A stretch of DNA of 64,000 nucleotides from JARBUG01 sp035628915. GTDB taxonomy: Bacteria > Bacillota > Sulfobacillia > Symbiobacteriales > Symbiobacteriaceae. The DNA lies in the NCBI GenBank assembly GCA_035628915.1, contig DASPIW010000048.1, forward strand, positions 124,001 through 188,000. Direction: 5' to 3'. A program made the translations under genes and the position numbers. The notes under the pieces were generated by a model that saw nothing but the letters and a program-made list of their open reading frames with translations, was not told the DNA's origin and did no database searches. This document shows, one piece after another, positions 25,175-33,114 of this stretch (the first letter of the stretch is position 1; every line of letters begins with the position of its first letter).

Positions 25175-25913
25175 TTATTCAGCGTAAACAGGATTGGTCA
25201 GCGCCCGGACCATGCCCGTGTGGACCGACCGCAGTTCGGCCCGCAGGAAGCTCCCGGCGCCCGGCGGCCAGCTGTTCCTGCCACCAGGCCAGGGCCCGCT
25301 CGTTGCGCGCCGTCCAGACGCCGTTTCAGACCTCCGCCAAATCGTGGTCGAAGTCGAAGTCCATCTCCCACGGACAGAAGTCGCAATCGGGGTGATTGAG
25401 TACCACCAGCCCGTGGGCAGGGCGCCGGAACTCCCTGATCGATCGGAAGCGGAAATCGACCAGTTCTCGGGCGCCCGCCACCGTGTTATGGTCGGTCAGA
25501 ACGATGAAGTCAAGCTCCGCCTCTTCCGCCAGCTTCATCACTTCGGCGACGCTGTGGGCGCCGTCGGAATGATGGGTGTGGTGGTGCAGGTCCCCCGTGA
25601 CGGTGCAGGTGGCGCCGTCCGGCGGGATGCGGGAGGTGCCCAGGAGCACCGCCCAGGGGCCGGGGGTGAGGGGGCCCGGCGGGTAGCCCGGCGTTGCCTG
25701 CGCTGCCGTGATGAAGAAGGATGATCTGCTGCTGCCCGTCCAGCCACGGATGGTGTCGCCCTGCAAGCAGCCCAGGTCGACGACGCACTCGCCCGGCCCG
25801 AGGGGCGTGACGGTGTAGCTGACCTCGAGCCGCGCGGTGCCGGGGGGCATGTCGAAGGGGATGGTGATATGGCGGTCCTCATCTTCCGGGCGGAAGCTGA
25901 TCTCCGTGATCAT
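25175..25913 (-). pseudogene. PHP-domain metal-dependent phosphoesterase, broken
   Basis: The first 195 codons (start ATG at 25913, GAGGTGAG upstream) encode a beta-sandwich N-terminus and the start of a PHP domain: GDLHHHTHHSDGAHSVAEVM, then LDFIVLTDHNTV and VVLNHPDCDFCPWEM. Translation stops at TGA 25328-25326 where the family has a Trp (EV-stop-NGVW). Past it the frame continues with WTARNERALAWWQEQLAAGR. After that, another frame carries the expected family C-terminus (HTGMVRALTNPVYAE), ending with TAA at 25175. So there is a nonsense codon plus a deletion with frameshift, which removed the distal metal-binding part. The truncated protein is unlikely to be active. Confidence 0.78.
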
Positions 25914-26008
25914 GCAGGCTCACCTCGGCGTTAGCACTTCGGGACCCGCCCCCGGCCCCTCCTGCAGGAGTATACGGAATCGGCACAGAAGTTGAGCGGG
26001 CCGGCAAC

Positions 26009-26158
26009 ATGGCCAACGGCATCGGGCGGTCCATCGGCTACGGCCTGGTTGGGGCGGTCTTCGGGCTGCTGGCCGTGCAGATGGCGGCGCGCACGACGCC
26101 GCGGGATATCGCTGATGTGAAACAGATCCTGAATAACCGGGCGAAGGCGGCGGGATAG
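26009..26158 (+). CDS. 49-residue membrane-type small protein coupled to the SDR gene
   Basis: ATG to TAG, the stop directly abutting the SDR start (TAGATGG). The sequence has one hydrophobic stretch (SIGYGLVGAVFGLLAVQMAA) and a basic, helical tail (DVKQILNNRAKAAG). The frame stays open upstream (YGIGTEVERAGN) without a start codon. It could be the tail of a longer, lost protein, and the ribosome site is weak. Codon use is normal for the genome. Unknown function. Confidence 0.45.
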   Translation: MANGIGRSIGYGLVGAVFGLLAVQMAARTTPRDIADVKQILNNRAKAAG

Positions 26159-26908
26159 ATGGCGGTAGTGGTGATTACCGGGGCGTCGAGCGGCATCGGG
26201 GCGGCGACCGCCAGGGAGTTGGCGGGCCGGGGGCACAAGCTGGTGCTGGCGGCGCGGCGCATCGAGCGTTTGATGGAGCTGGAGTCGGAGTTGTCGGGCG
26301 CAGCGGAAGTGCTTGCGGTGCAGGCGGACGTGGCCGACGCCGCTCAAGTGGAGATGCTGGCCCGGAAGGCCGCGGAGCGGTTCGGGACGATCGATGTCTG
26401 GATCAACAATGCCGGTACGGGGCCGGGCAGCACCTGGTACGAATTGGCGCCCGCCGCCATTGAGCACGTGGTGAACGTCAACCTGACGGCGCCGCTGCTG
26501 GCTGTCCGGGCGGCGCTGCCCTACATGCGGCGGCAGGGGCGGGGGCATTTCATCAATGTCGCTTCGGTGGCGGGGCATATCGGGACGAACAGCGTCTACT
26601 CGGCGACCAAGTTCGGCCTGCGAGGCTTTTCGGAGGCCCTGGGCCGGGAGGTGGCGCGGTTCGGGGTGCGGGTCTCGGTCATCTCCCCTGGCTTCATCCG
26701 CACGGAAATGACCCCGGACGTGAAGTGGAGCATGCCCGGACCCGAGGTAATCGCCCGAGCCATCCTCCGCCTGATGCGCCGGCCGAAGCGGGAAGTGGTG
26801 GTGCCGGGTTGGTACCGGGTGCTCATCTGGCTGAACGCGCACTTCCCGTGGGTGGGGGACATGATCCTCAGCAAGAAGCACAAGTCAGGGAAGAAGATCG
26901 GCCGGTAA
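26159..26908 (+). CDS. short-chain dehydrogenase/reductase
   Basis: 249 residues. Classical SDR with TGASSGIG (cofactor binding, residues 7-14), NNAG, catalytic Ser in NVASVAG and YSATK. After the Rossmann core there is a basic C-terminal tail (ILSKKHKSGKKIGR) with a preceding hydrophobic segment (WYRVLIWLNAHFPWVGDMIL). This is common in SDRs peripherally attached to membranes, such as 3-ketoacyl or sterol-type reductases. Arg residues after the second strand (AARRIERL) favour NADP(H). Substrate unknown. It converges on the P450 gene. Confidence 0.88.
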   Translation: MAVVVITGASSGIGAATARELAGRGHKLVLAARRIERLMELESELSGAAEVLAVQADVADAAQVEMLARKAAERFGTIDVWINNAGTGPGSTWYELAPAAIEHVVNVNLTAPLLAVRAALPYMRRQGRGHFINVASVAGHIGTNSVYSATKFGLRGFSEALGREVARFGVRVSVISPGFIRTEMTPDVKWSMPGPEVIARAILRLMRRPKREVVVPGWYRVLIWLNAHFPWVGDMILSKKHKSGKKIGR

Positions 26909-26979
26909 ATGCGACGGGCCACCTGCACATCGATGGTTGCAGGCGGCCCTTCGATACCTCGATACCCGGGGGTGTGGCG

Positions 26980-28284
26980 TCAGCGCCTATGCGCAATCAC
27001 CTGGATACCGGGGGCGGGGCGCAGCGTGATGGACGGGCTGGGCGTCACGCTCTGCCCGGGCACCAGTTCGAAGCGGAACTGCCGGGCGACTTCGGCCAGC
27101 ACCAGCTGCGCCTCCATGAAGGCGAACCCCTTGCCGATGCACATGCGGGGGCCGCCACCGAACGGGAAGTAGGCAAAGGCGGGCAGCCGTGTGGCCAGGC
27201 CATCGAGCCAGCGCTCGGGCCGGAACGCGAGGGGGTCGTCGAACCAGCGGGGATGGCGGTGCATCACCCACTGGGAGATCAGCACTTCCGTTCCCGCCGG
27301 GAAGGCGTAACCGCCCAGGCCAAAGGGCGCCGTCGACTTGCGGCCCATGATCCAGGCCGGCGGGTAGAGGCGCAGCGCCTCCTGAATCACTGCTTCGGCG
27401 TATGTGCTGGGCGGCGGGGTGGCATCTACTTCCTGATATAGGCGCGCCTCCGCCTCCGGGTGCTGCGCCAGCAGATACCACGTCCAGGAGAGCGCGTTGG
27501 CGGTCGTCTCGTGGCCCGCCAGGAAGAGCGTCATCGCCTCGTCGCGGAGCTGCCGGGGCGTCATTTGGGAGCCGTCCTCGTCCACCGCGTGCAGCAGCAT
27601 GGAGAGCAGGTCGCCGGTATCCGCACCGCCCTGCCGCCGCTCATCGATGATCCGGTAGATGATGCGGTCCAACTGGTCCACGGCCTTCTGGGCGCGCAGG
27701 TTGGAGGGAGTCGGCCAGGTGTGAGGAATCTTGATGATGGAAGCGTTTCGTTCCCGGAAATGGCTGACCGTGACGTGCAGGGCATCGCCGACGGTGTCGG
27801 CATCGGCGGCGACGTCGGCGGAGAAGAGCGTCCTGGCGGCGATGGCGAGCGTCAGGCGCATCATCTCCCGGTAGATGTCGAGGCGGGCGCCGTCCTGCCA
27901 GCCCTGGGCGTGGCGCCGGGCGAATTCCGCCATGGTGGCGGCGTAGCCGGCGATGCGGTCCTTGTGGAAGGCGGGCTGGACCAGCCGGCGCTGGCGGCGC
28001 CAGAATTCGCCTTCGCTGGTGAGCAGGCCGTTGCCCAGGAGGGGGGAGCTGGCTTCGAGGCCCCGCCCCTTGGTGAATATGCGGTTCTGGGTGACCAGCA
28101 CCTCTTCGATGTAATCCGGGTGATTGAGCAGATAGAAATTCCACGGCCCCAACTGCACCCGGGCGATGTCGCCATACTCCCGGGCGAGGCGGGTAAACAG
28201 CTCCAGCGGGTCCTGGCGAAACTCGGGCAGGAACCCGCGCAGCAGGCGGGCTTTCGGGCCGGGGGGCAGGGCTCGGCTCATCAC
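26980..28284 (-). CDS. cytochrome P450
   Basis: 434 residues from GTG (or the adjacent ATG), GAGGTG upstream. The I-helix is AGHETT (256-261), the K-helix EALR (302-305), PERW, and the heme loop FGGGPRMCIG with Cys382 as axial ligand. Overall it resembles the CYP102/CYP4-like bacterial P450s that hydroxylate fatty acids or lipids. Between the J-helix region and the K-helix the text runs VDATPPPSTYAEAVIQEALR, about 10-15 residues shorter than usual (the DLPxL segment seems absent). No reductase or ferredoxin gene is adjacent. Confidence 0.9.
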   Translation of the reverse strand: MMSRALPPGPKARLLRGFLPEFRQDPLELFTRLAREYGDIARVQLGPWNFYLLNHPDYIEEVLVTQNRIFTKGRGLEASSPLLGNGLLTSEGEFWRRQRRLVQPAFHKDRIAGYAATMAEFARRHAQGWQDGARLDIYREMMRLTLAIAARTLFSADVAADADTVGDALHVTVSHFRERNASIIKIPHTWPTPSNLRAQKAVDQLDRIIYRIIDERRQGGADTGDLLSMLLHAVDEDGSQMTPRQLRDEAMTLFLAGHETTANALSWTWYLLAQHPEAEARLYQEVDATPPPSTYAEAVIQEALRLYPPAWIMGRKSTAPFGLGGYAFPAGTEVLISQWVMHRHPRWFDDPLAFRPERWLDGLATRLPAFAYFPFGGGPRMCIGKGFAFMEAQLVLAEVARQFRFELVPGQSVTPSPSITLRPAPGIQVIAHRR

Positions 28285-28473
28285 GGCAGAATCACCTCGG
28301 TTTCAATGTAGAAAACCGCCGGTCAGAACATCAAACTGACGGAAGCATTTTCGCTATGGGTGAGGCGCCCCGCGGCGGCAGGCTGGCCTGCGACACTCGA
28401 TCGGGGGGCGCATCGAGCCGGTGGAGCTGGGCGGGCGGGTGGTCAAGCATCAGTAGTGATGGAGGGGTCTGGG

Positions 28474-29103
28474 TTGAGCGTGTATGTCGCCCTGCTGCGG
28501 GGTATCAACGTGAGCGGGCAGAAGCTGATCAAAATGGCCGAGCTGAAGCGCATGTTTGAGGATATGGGCTTTACGCGGGTCCAGACGTACATACAGAGCG
28601 GCAATGTGATTTTCGCGGCGGCGCCGGCGGAGGACCCGGGGGCCCTGCGCCGGCGCATCGAAGAGCGGATTGAGGCCGTTTTTGGCTGGGCGGTGCCGGT
28701 AGTGCTGCGGACGCCGGCGGAATTCGCGCAGATTATCGAATCCAGCCCGTATCGGGCAGAAGAGCTGCCGCCGGGGGAGAGCCTGTACGTGGCCCTCCTG
28801 GCGGAGGCGCCGGCGCAGGAAGGGATCGACCGGCTGATGGCCTGGCCGTGCAACGGGGACGAGTTTCGGCTCATGGGGCGGGAGATCTACATCATCTACC
28901 GGCAGGGCGCGGGGCGCTCCAAGCTGACCACCAACCTCTTCGAGCAGAAGCTCAAGGTGGCGGCGACGGCGCGCAACTGGCAGACGATCAGCAAGTTGGC
29001 CGCTCTGGCGACTGTGGCGCAGACTCACCACGATCCTCCGGGCGAGCGGTTCAGTGGGCTGCTCAACCCCGGTTTCCAGCAGCAAAAGGGTGACCGGGAT
29101 TGA
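28474..29103 (+). CDS. DUF1697 family protein
   Basis: 209 residues from a TTG 6 nt after GGAGGGG; an in-frame ATG five codons upstream would swallow the ribosome site. The N-terminus is the DUF1697 hallmark (VYVALLRGINVSGQKLIKMA), with LKRMFEDMGFTRVQTYIQSG and a C-terminus TTNLFEQKLKVAATARNWQT. Usual length is about 175-185, so a short extra tail (HHDPPGERFSGLLNPG) is present. Function of the family is unknown. The 190 bp upstream hold no gene, only a possible protein-tail remnant (RIEPVELGGRVVKHQ then stop, ending at 28456). Confidence 0.8.
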   Translation: MSVYVALLRGINVSGQKLIKMAELKRMFEDMGFTRVQTYIQSGNVIFAAAPAEDPGALRRRIEERIEAVFGWAVPVVLRTPAEFAQIIESSPYRAEELPPGESLYVALLAEAPAQEGIDRLMAWPCNGDEFRLMGREIYIIYRQGAGRSKLTTNLFEQKLKVAATARNWQTISKLAALATVAQTHHDPPGERFSGLLNPGFQQQKGDRD

Positions 29104-29589
29104 TTTCCAGCAAGACCCGGCTCGGTGCTACCAGCGACTCTTCATGTCGGCACCGCCATCTGTCAGTAGCCACAAGACCCTGCACCGTGTTGCCATCTTT
29201 CATCACATCGCCCCTCTCCAAAATGTAGAGTGCAATGTTGTACGGTACGCGGGCGATTTTGTTCGATCGCCGAAGTGGCACTGCACATCCGGGAGACCTA
29301 CAGCAGTCAGGCCAAGGGTATCCATCACCAAGTCGTCGGGTGCATCCGTGATGTTGAATATACGCGCGTTGATTGGACCGGCGATTGGCGCTGCGGCCTC
29401 GGATTCAGCACAGCGCCGTAGAAACTCCGCCGGATCGACAAGCCGTCCTGAGCTTGGCCAGTGAATCGCCACGCTGGGCACGACCTCCAGGACAGCCGCC
29501 AGCGCCTGAACGAAGAGCGTGAGTCGGCTTTTGGGCTCAAGACCGCCAGACAGAAAGTCGGACACGATCACTGTCGGGAATGTTGGCAT
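29063..29589 (-). pseudogene. DUF4261 protein, frameshifted
   Basis: The first frame from ATG 29589 gives 80 percent of the domain (LFVQALAAVLEVVPSVAIHW, FNITDAPDDLVMDTLGLTAV, DVQCHFGD). Around 29265-29285 the homology jumps to another frame: YNIALYILERGDVMKDGN, WRCRHEESLVAPSRVLLEIN, stop at 29063. Both halves are needed for one DUF4261 domain, so a single indel breaks the gene. The usual N-terminal segment is absent too. The 3' end overlaps the DUF1697 gene by 41 bp. Confidence 0.7.
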
Positions 29590-29619
29590 CCTTCAACTGG
29601 ATTCGCCGTCCGTCGCGGC

Positions 29620-30303
29620 CTATCGCCGGGCGTCGGGCCGGATGAACGGCCGCAATGCTGCCCGTTCGGTCAGGCCCTGATAGGCCCTTGGCTTGCGGTA
29701 CGCATCGCCCATGGCTTCCCGTTCGCGGTACGCGCGAATCTGTTTCATGTCAAACGTCGCCATGTAAATCTCTTCGTTCTCGCCGGCCGCGACGAGCTTC
29801 ATATCACGGGAGGTCTCGTCAGCATTGAAAGCCATGCCGTCGAAGGCGATGGAGTGGCCATTGTTCTGGGGCGCCGCGTAGTTGCACATGGCGACGCCCA
29901 ACATATTCTCGAAGGCCCGGGTCCGGAACTGCGCCAGGCGGTGCTCTTCCAGCCCGCAGGCGTTCGGCGTCAGGATGATTTCGGCGCCCTTGAGCATTAG
30001 CACCCAGGCGCTTTCGGGGAACTCCCGGTCAAAACAGATCATGGCGCCCACCGCCACCGGACCGTCCTCCGCCGTGTCCACCGTGCAGACCAGGAACTCG
30101 TCGCCGGGCGTCAGGGCAGCTTCATCGGCGAAATCACAGGTGTGCACCTTGGCGTAGGTGTAGCCGTGGCTCCACAGCTCGGGAAAGAGCGCGAGGTCGG
30201 CCCCCGCCGCCGCTGCCTCCCGGCAGAAGCGATCGCCCTTGCGGAGGCTCGCTTCCACGTCGGCACCGCATGAGACCATCTGCAACAGGGCTACTCTGAA
30301 CAT
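29620..30303 (-). CDS. carbon-nitrogen hydrolase (nitrilase superfamily) with internal deletion
   Basis: 227 residues from an ATG with GGGAGGTG upstream. Nitrilase triad: Glu in ALFPELW, Lys in AKVHTCDF, Cys in AMICFDREFPE. Family enzymes are usually about 265-290 residues. Here the text passes directly from LFPELWSHGYT to YAKVHTCDFADEAALTPGDE. About 55-60 residues that normally separate Glu and Lys (including two strands and a helix) are gone without frameshift. The protein keeps its triad on paper but probably cannot fold normally. Substrate would be an amide or ureido acid. Confidence 0.8.
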   Translation of the reverse strand: MFRVALLQMVSCGADVEASLRKGDRFCREAAAAGADLALFPELWSHGYTYAKVHTCDFADEAALTPGDEFLVCTVDTAEDGPVAVGAMICFDREFPESAWVLMLKGAEIILTPNACGLEEHRLAQFRTRAFENMLGVAMCNYAAPQNNGHSIAFDGMAFNADETSRDMKLVAAGENEEIYMATFDMKQIRAYREREAMGDAYRKPRAYQGLTERAALRPFIRPDARR

Positions 30304-30422
30304 ACCGCACCTCCCACGACTGCACAGTTCTGCACAGATGATACCATAATGGTGAAATCGATCACGGTTTCTCCACAGATTTCGGGTAAAATGGACTGTA
30401 CGCAAAGGAGGCGATGCGGCAG

Positions 30423-31166
30423 GTGGTGGAACTGGCTTACCGCTGGTATACGCTGCTGAGCCAGTGGAGCGCCCAGGCGGGCGAGCCGCTGCAGCAGCTG
30501 ATGGCCGCCCAGAGCATTCCGGTCGTCTCCGCCTTCTTGCTGGGGCTCATCGGCGGACTGGCGCCCTGCCAGGTCTCAGCTAACGCCGGGGCGATTGCCT
30601 ACGTGAGCCAGGAGCGGCGCCCGCTCTGGCCGGCCGTGCGGGACTATCTGGCGGGGAAGGCCGCGGTCTACCTGCTGCTGGGGTTCCTGGCAGCGATGCT
30701 GGGACTGAAGCTGCCCACGCCGGTCATGGCCTTCCTGCGCAAGCTGACCGGTCCCATGCTGATCCTGATGGGACTCTACTTCCTCGGGCTGCTGCGCTGG
30801 CGGGGCGCCGCCGGCGAGCGGATTACGGCGTGGCTGCAGGGCCATGCGCCCCGCAAGGGTTCGCCGGCCTTCTGGCTGGGGGTGGCCTTTTCGCTGGGCT
30901 TCTGCCCCACCATGGCGGTGATCTTCTTTGGCGCCCTGGTGCCGCTGGTGTTGGCGGCGCCGGCTGGCATCATCTTGCCGGCGGTTTTCGCCGTGGGCAC
31001 CGCGCTGCCGGTGATTCTGTGGGCCCTGGCCCTCGCAGCGGGCAGGGGGGCCGCAGGGCGCTGGATCAAAGGCGTTCGGCGGATGGATAAGGCGGTGCGG
31101 ATCCTGGTGGCAAGCGTCTTTTTGCTGCTGGGACTGAACGACACCGTGCTATATTGGTTTACATGA
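30423..31166 (+). CDS. CcdA/DsbD-like thiol-disulfide transmembrane protein
   Basis: 247 residues from a GTG 11 nt after AGGAGG; an ATG three codons earlier is only 2 nt from it. Six or more membrane helices with the two Cys-Pro-like motifs of the CcdA/DsbD beta family, GLAPCQVSANAGA in the first and GFCPTMAVIFFGA in the fourth helix. These Cys residues relay reducing power across the membrane to extracytoplasmic thiol proteins. It lies 25 bp upstream of the lipoprotein gene with the in-frame TGA, which is a natural redox partner. The two form an operon. Confidence 0.82.
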   Translation: MVELAYRWYTLLSQWSAQAGEPLQQLMAAQSIPVVSAFLLGLIGGLAPCQVSANAGAIAYVSQERRPLWPAVRDYLAGKAAVYLLLGFLAAMLGLKLPTPVMAFLRKLTGPMLILMGLYFLGLLRWRGAAGERITAWLQGHAPRKGSPAFWLGVAFSLGFCPTMAVIFFGALVPLVLAAPAGIILPAVFAVGTALPVILWALALAAGRGAAGRWIKGVRRMDKAVRILVASVFLLLGLNDTVLYWFT

Positions 31167-31191
31167 AATCACTGTGCGGAGGAGGCCCAAC

Positions 31192-31599
31192 ATGAAGCGA
31201 TTCCTGACGATTCTGCTGGCCCTGGCGGCGGTCCTGGCCGTGGGCTGCAGCGGCGGTGGGGCGCCCAAGGCGACCGCCCCGGAAACCAAGTACGACTTCG
31301 GCAACGTGCTCACGACGGAGGATCCCAAGTACCACACCTTCTACATCAAAAATGAAGGCAAGGGCGACCTGAAGCTGAGCGACGTGCAGGTCAAGCTCCT
31401 GCAGGGCTGCTGACCGCCCAAAGTTACCGTGGGTTCCACGGTAGTCAAACCGGGCAAGCAGACCAGCTTCGACTTCATGTATCACATGGGGCCGGGCATG
31501 GGCGGGCCGCATCACTTCCAGGTCATCATCAAGACCAACGACCCCGAGAAGCCCCAGTTGGTCTACGATGTTACCGCCAACTCCATCGACAAGAAGTAA
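31192..31599 (+). CDS. candidate selenocysteine-containing redox lipoprotein (DUF1573-like)
   Basis: ATG with GGAGGAGG upstream. Lipobox AVGC at Cys19. The frame runs 135 codons to TAA at 31599 but contains one TGA at 31411-31413 (codon 74), directly after Cys73, in the context LLQGC-TGA-PPKVTVGS. After it the protein goes on as a normal DUF1573-type domain (VVKPGKQTSFDF, GMGGPHHFQVIIKTNDPEKP). From memory of the family, relatives have Cys-Cys-Pro-Pro here, so TGA stands for a Cys. A stem-loop starts 11 nt past the TGA. Read as selenocysteine, it gives a Cys-Sec pair on a surface lipoprotein next to a CcdA-like reductant channel. The alternative is a simple nonsense mutation (TGC or TGT to TGA); other genes nearby are damaged. 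Confidence 0.68.
31425..31443 (+). promoter_or_regulatory. candidate bacterial SECIS stem-loop
   Basis: TACCGTGG / CCACGGTA, an 8-bp perfect stem with a GTT loop whose first base is G, inside the coding sequence. The spacing between TGA and the stem is 11 nt, the same as in E. coli fdhF. The loop is at the small end for a SelB ligand. Confidence 0.55.
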
Positions 31600-31722
31600 A
31601 GCCATTGCCGGCCGGGAACGCAAGGCAGAGGAGGGAGTCCATGTCTCTCATGCCTGGGGACCCGGCCGATCCGCGGGCGCTGGATTCGCTGCTGATGGCT
31701 GGGCGAATACTGTAGCCTTTTT

Positions 31723-31868
31723 GGGAACGGGGACATGATTTTGCCGCGGAAGCGCGGAGGACGCGGAATGGAGAAATACGGAACTGAAATATAATTAATA
31801 TATTTTTATTCCGCGTTTCCCTTTCCGTGTTCTCCGCGTCCTCCGCGGCTAATTTCCCTGTCCCTGCC
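31723..31868. repeat. dispersed palindromic repeat element in a gene-free stretch (31600-31950)
   Basis: Left arm GGGAACGGGGACATGATTTT then GCCGCGGAAGCGCGGAGGAC; right arm TCTCCGCGTCCTCCGCGGCT then AATTTCCCTGTCCC. The arms are imperfect inverted copies around an AT-rich centre (ATATAATTAATATATTTTTA). The same vocabulary (CCRCGGAGGAC, ATTTTGCC) recurs at 59300-59559 and 22641-22668. No coding capacity, so a MITE-like or REP-like element. The remaining bases of 31600-31950 hold nothing else I can name. Confidence 0.65.
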
Positions 31869-31950
31869 CACAACCACAATTCCAAAGCCAAGATTCGGAA
31901 CTTTTCCCTCACCCCCACGTCTCTTACTAGCAGGTGATTCATTTCGTGGG

Positions 31951-33102
31951 GTGAAGGACTTGCCTGCTTACCCCCCTTATCCGACAGTAGTGTTGGGCGA
32001 CCTGCACGGCAACCGCCGCGTGCTGCTAGAGGCGCTGACCGACCTTGGCCTGGCCGATGAAGCCGGCCACTGGATCGGCGGCAGGCGCCGCCTGGTTCAG
32101 CTGGGCGATATGATCGACCGCGGCCCCGAACCACTTGACACGCTAGATCTGCTCATGCGCCTGCAGGACGAGGCGCGGGCCGCCGGCGGCGAAGTCGTCT
32201 GCCTGCTCGGCAATCACGAGCTGATGGCTCTGCGGGCGGGCGCCGGCGACCATGAGTCGGGCATCGGGTGGGTGTACAACGGGGCGGGTGCCGACCTGGC
32301 CCAGTGGGCCGCCCGCCGGGGCGAGGCGTTTGATGAGACCGTGCTGCCTTATCCGGCAGAGTTTCTGGCTGAGTTCGGACCGGCTGGACATTACGGCCGG
32401 TGGCTCCGGACGCTGCCCGTCGCCTGCCGGGCCGGCGACTACGTGGTGGTGCACGCCGGCTGGACGCCGGAAGGGCCCGACAGCGTCGATGCGGCAAACA
32501 CCCTGCTCCGGGCGGCGCCGGTTGATCCGGCGGGGTATCTGGCGGCAACGGGGCCAGTACATTGGCTGCTCTGGGCCCGGAAGCAGCCGGATGCAGAGAT
32601 CGCCGCCGCCTGCAGCCGCCTGGGCTGCAAGGGGCTGATCGCCGGGCATACCGTGCAGCCGGGGATTCGCGTCTCCGCCGGGGGACAGCTGGTGCAGATC
32701 GATGTGGGCATGTTCTTCTTCGGCACCTGGGCCGCCGTTGGTCTGGCGAAAGATGGCGGACTCTGGGCGCTGGTGCGCGGCGAAGCGCCAGTCCCCCTGG
32801 CGGGCGACGGGCTGGTGCCCGTGCCGCAGCCGACGCCGGATGCCGGCGAAGGGGCGGCGGCGCCCCGGTTTGGCCCGGGCGACCTGGTGCGGGTCTACCG
32901 GGCGCCGGATGGGAGCTACGCTGAGTATATGCAGATACAGGGATTCGCCGCCATGGCGGGGGCGCCCGCATACACGGGCAGGATGTTTACGTTCGCTGGC
33001 TCCGCCTGGGCTGCCCGGCCGTCCGCCCACTTCTGCGAGCGGGTGGACCGCTTCGGGCGGCCCGCCCGGCTTGATGAAGTTCCCGCAGATTTGTTGGAGT
33101 AG
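31951..33102 (+). CDS. calcineurin-like Ser/Thr phosphatase-type metallophosphoesterase
   Basis: 383 residues from a GTG; the ribosome site (AGGTGA) is 13 nt away and weak. PPP-type signature motifs in order: GDLHGN, GDMIDRG, GNHELMAL, HAGWTPEG and IAGHTVQPG. These supply the two-metal site and phosphate ligands, so activity is likely. Members of this group dephosphorylate proteins or hydrolyse bis-nucleotides. The last 90 residues (FGPGDLVRVYRAPDG onward) are an added domain of unknown role. It lies 12 bp ahead of the next gene, probably an operon. Confidence 0.87.
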   Translation: MKDLPAYPPYPTVVLGDLHGNRRVLLEALTDLGLADEAGHWIGGRRRLVQLGDMIDRGPEPLDTLDLLMRLQDEARAAGGEVVCLLGNHELMALRAGAGDHESGIGWVYNGAGADLAQWAARRGEAFDETVLPYPAEFLAEFGPAGHYGRWLRTLPVACRAGDYVVVHAGWTPEGPDSVDAANTLLRAAPVDPAGYLAATGPVHWLLWARKQPDAEIAAACSRLGCKGLIAGHTVQPGIRVSAGGQLVQIDVGMFFFGTWAAVGLAKDGGLWALVRGEAPVPLAGDGLVPVPQPTPDAGEGAAAPRFGPGDLVRVYRAPDGSYAEYMQIQGFAAMAGAPAYTGRMFTFAGSAWAARPSAHFCERVDRFGRPARLDEVPADLLE

Positions 33103-33114
33103 GGGAGTCTGCCC

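Noticed and set aside
25326..25328. In-frame TGA in the PHP gene as a second selenocysteine codon
   Set aside because: The family has Trp there, no stem-loop with a G-starting loop follows at 11 nt, and the gene is also frameshifted further on.
28356..28456. Short frame upstream of the DUF1697 gene ending RVVKHQ
   Set aside because: No start or homology I can support; may be the tail of a lost gene but too short to call.
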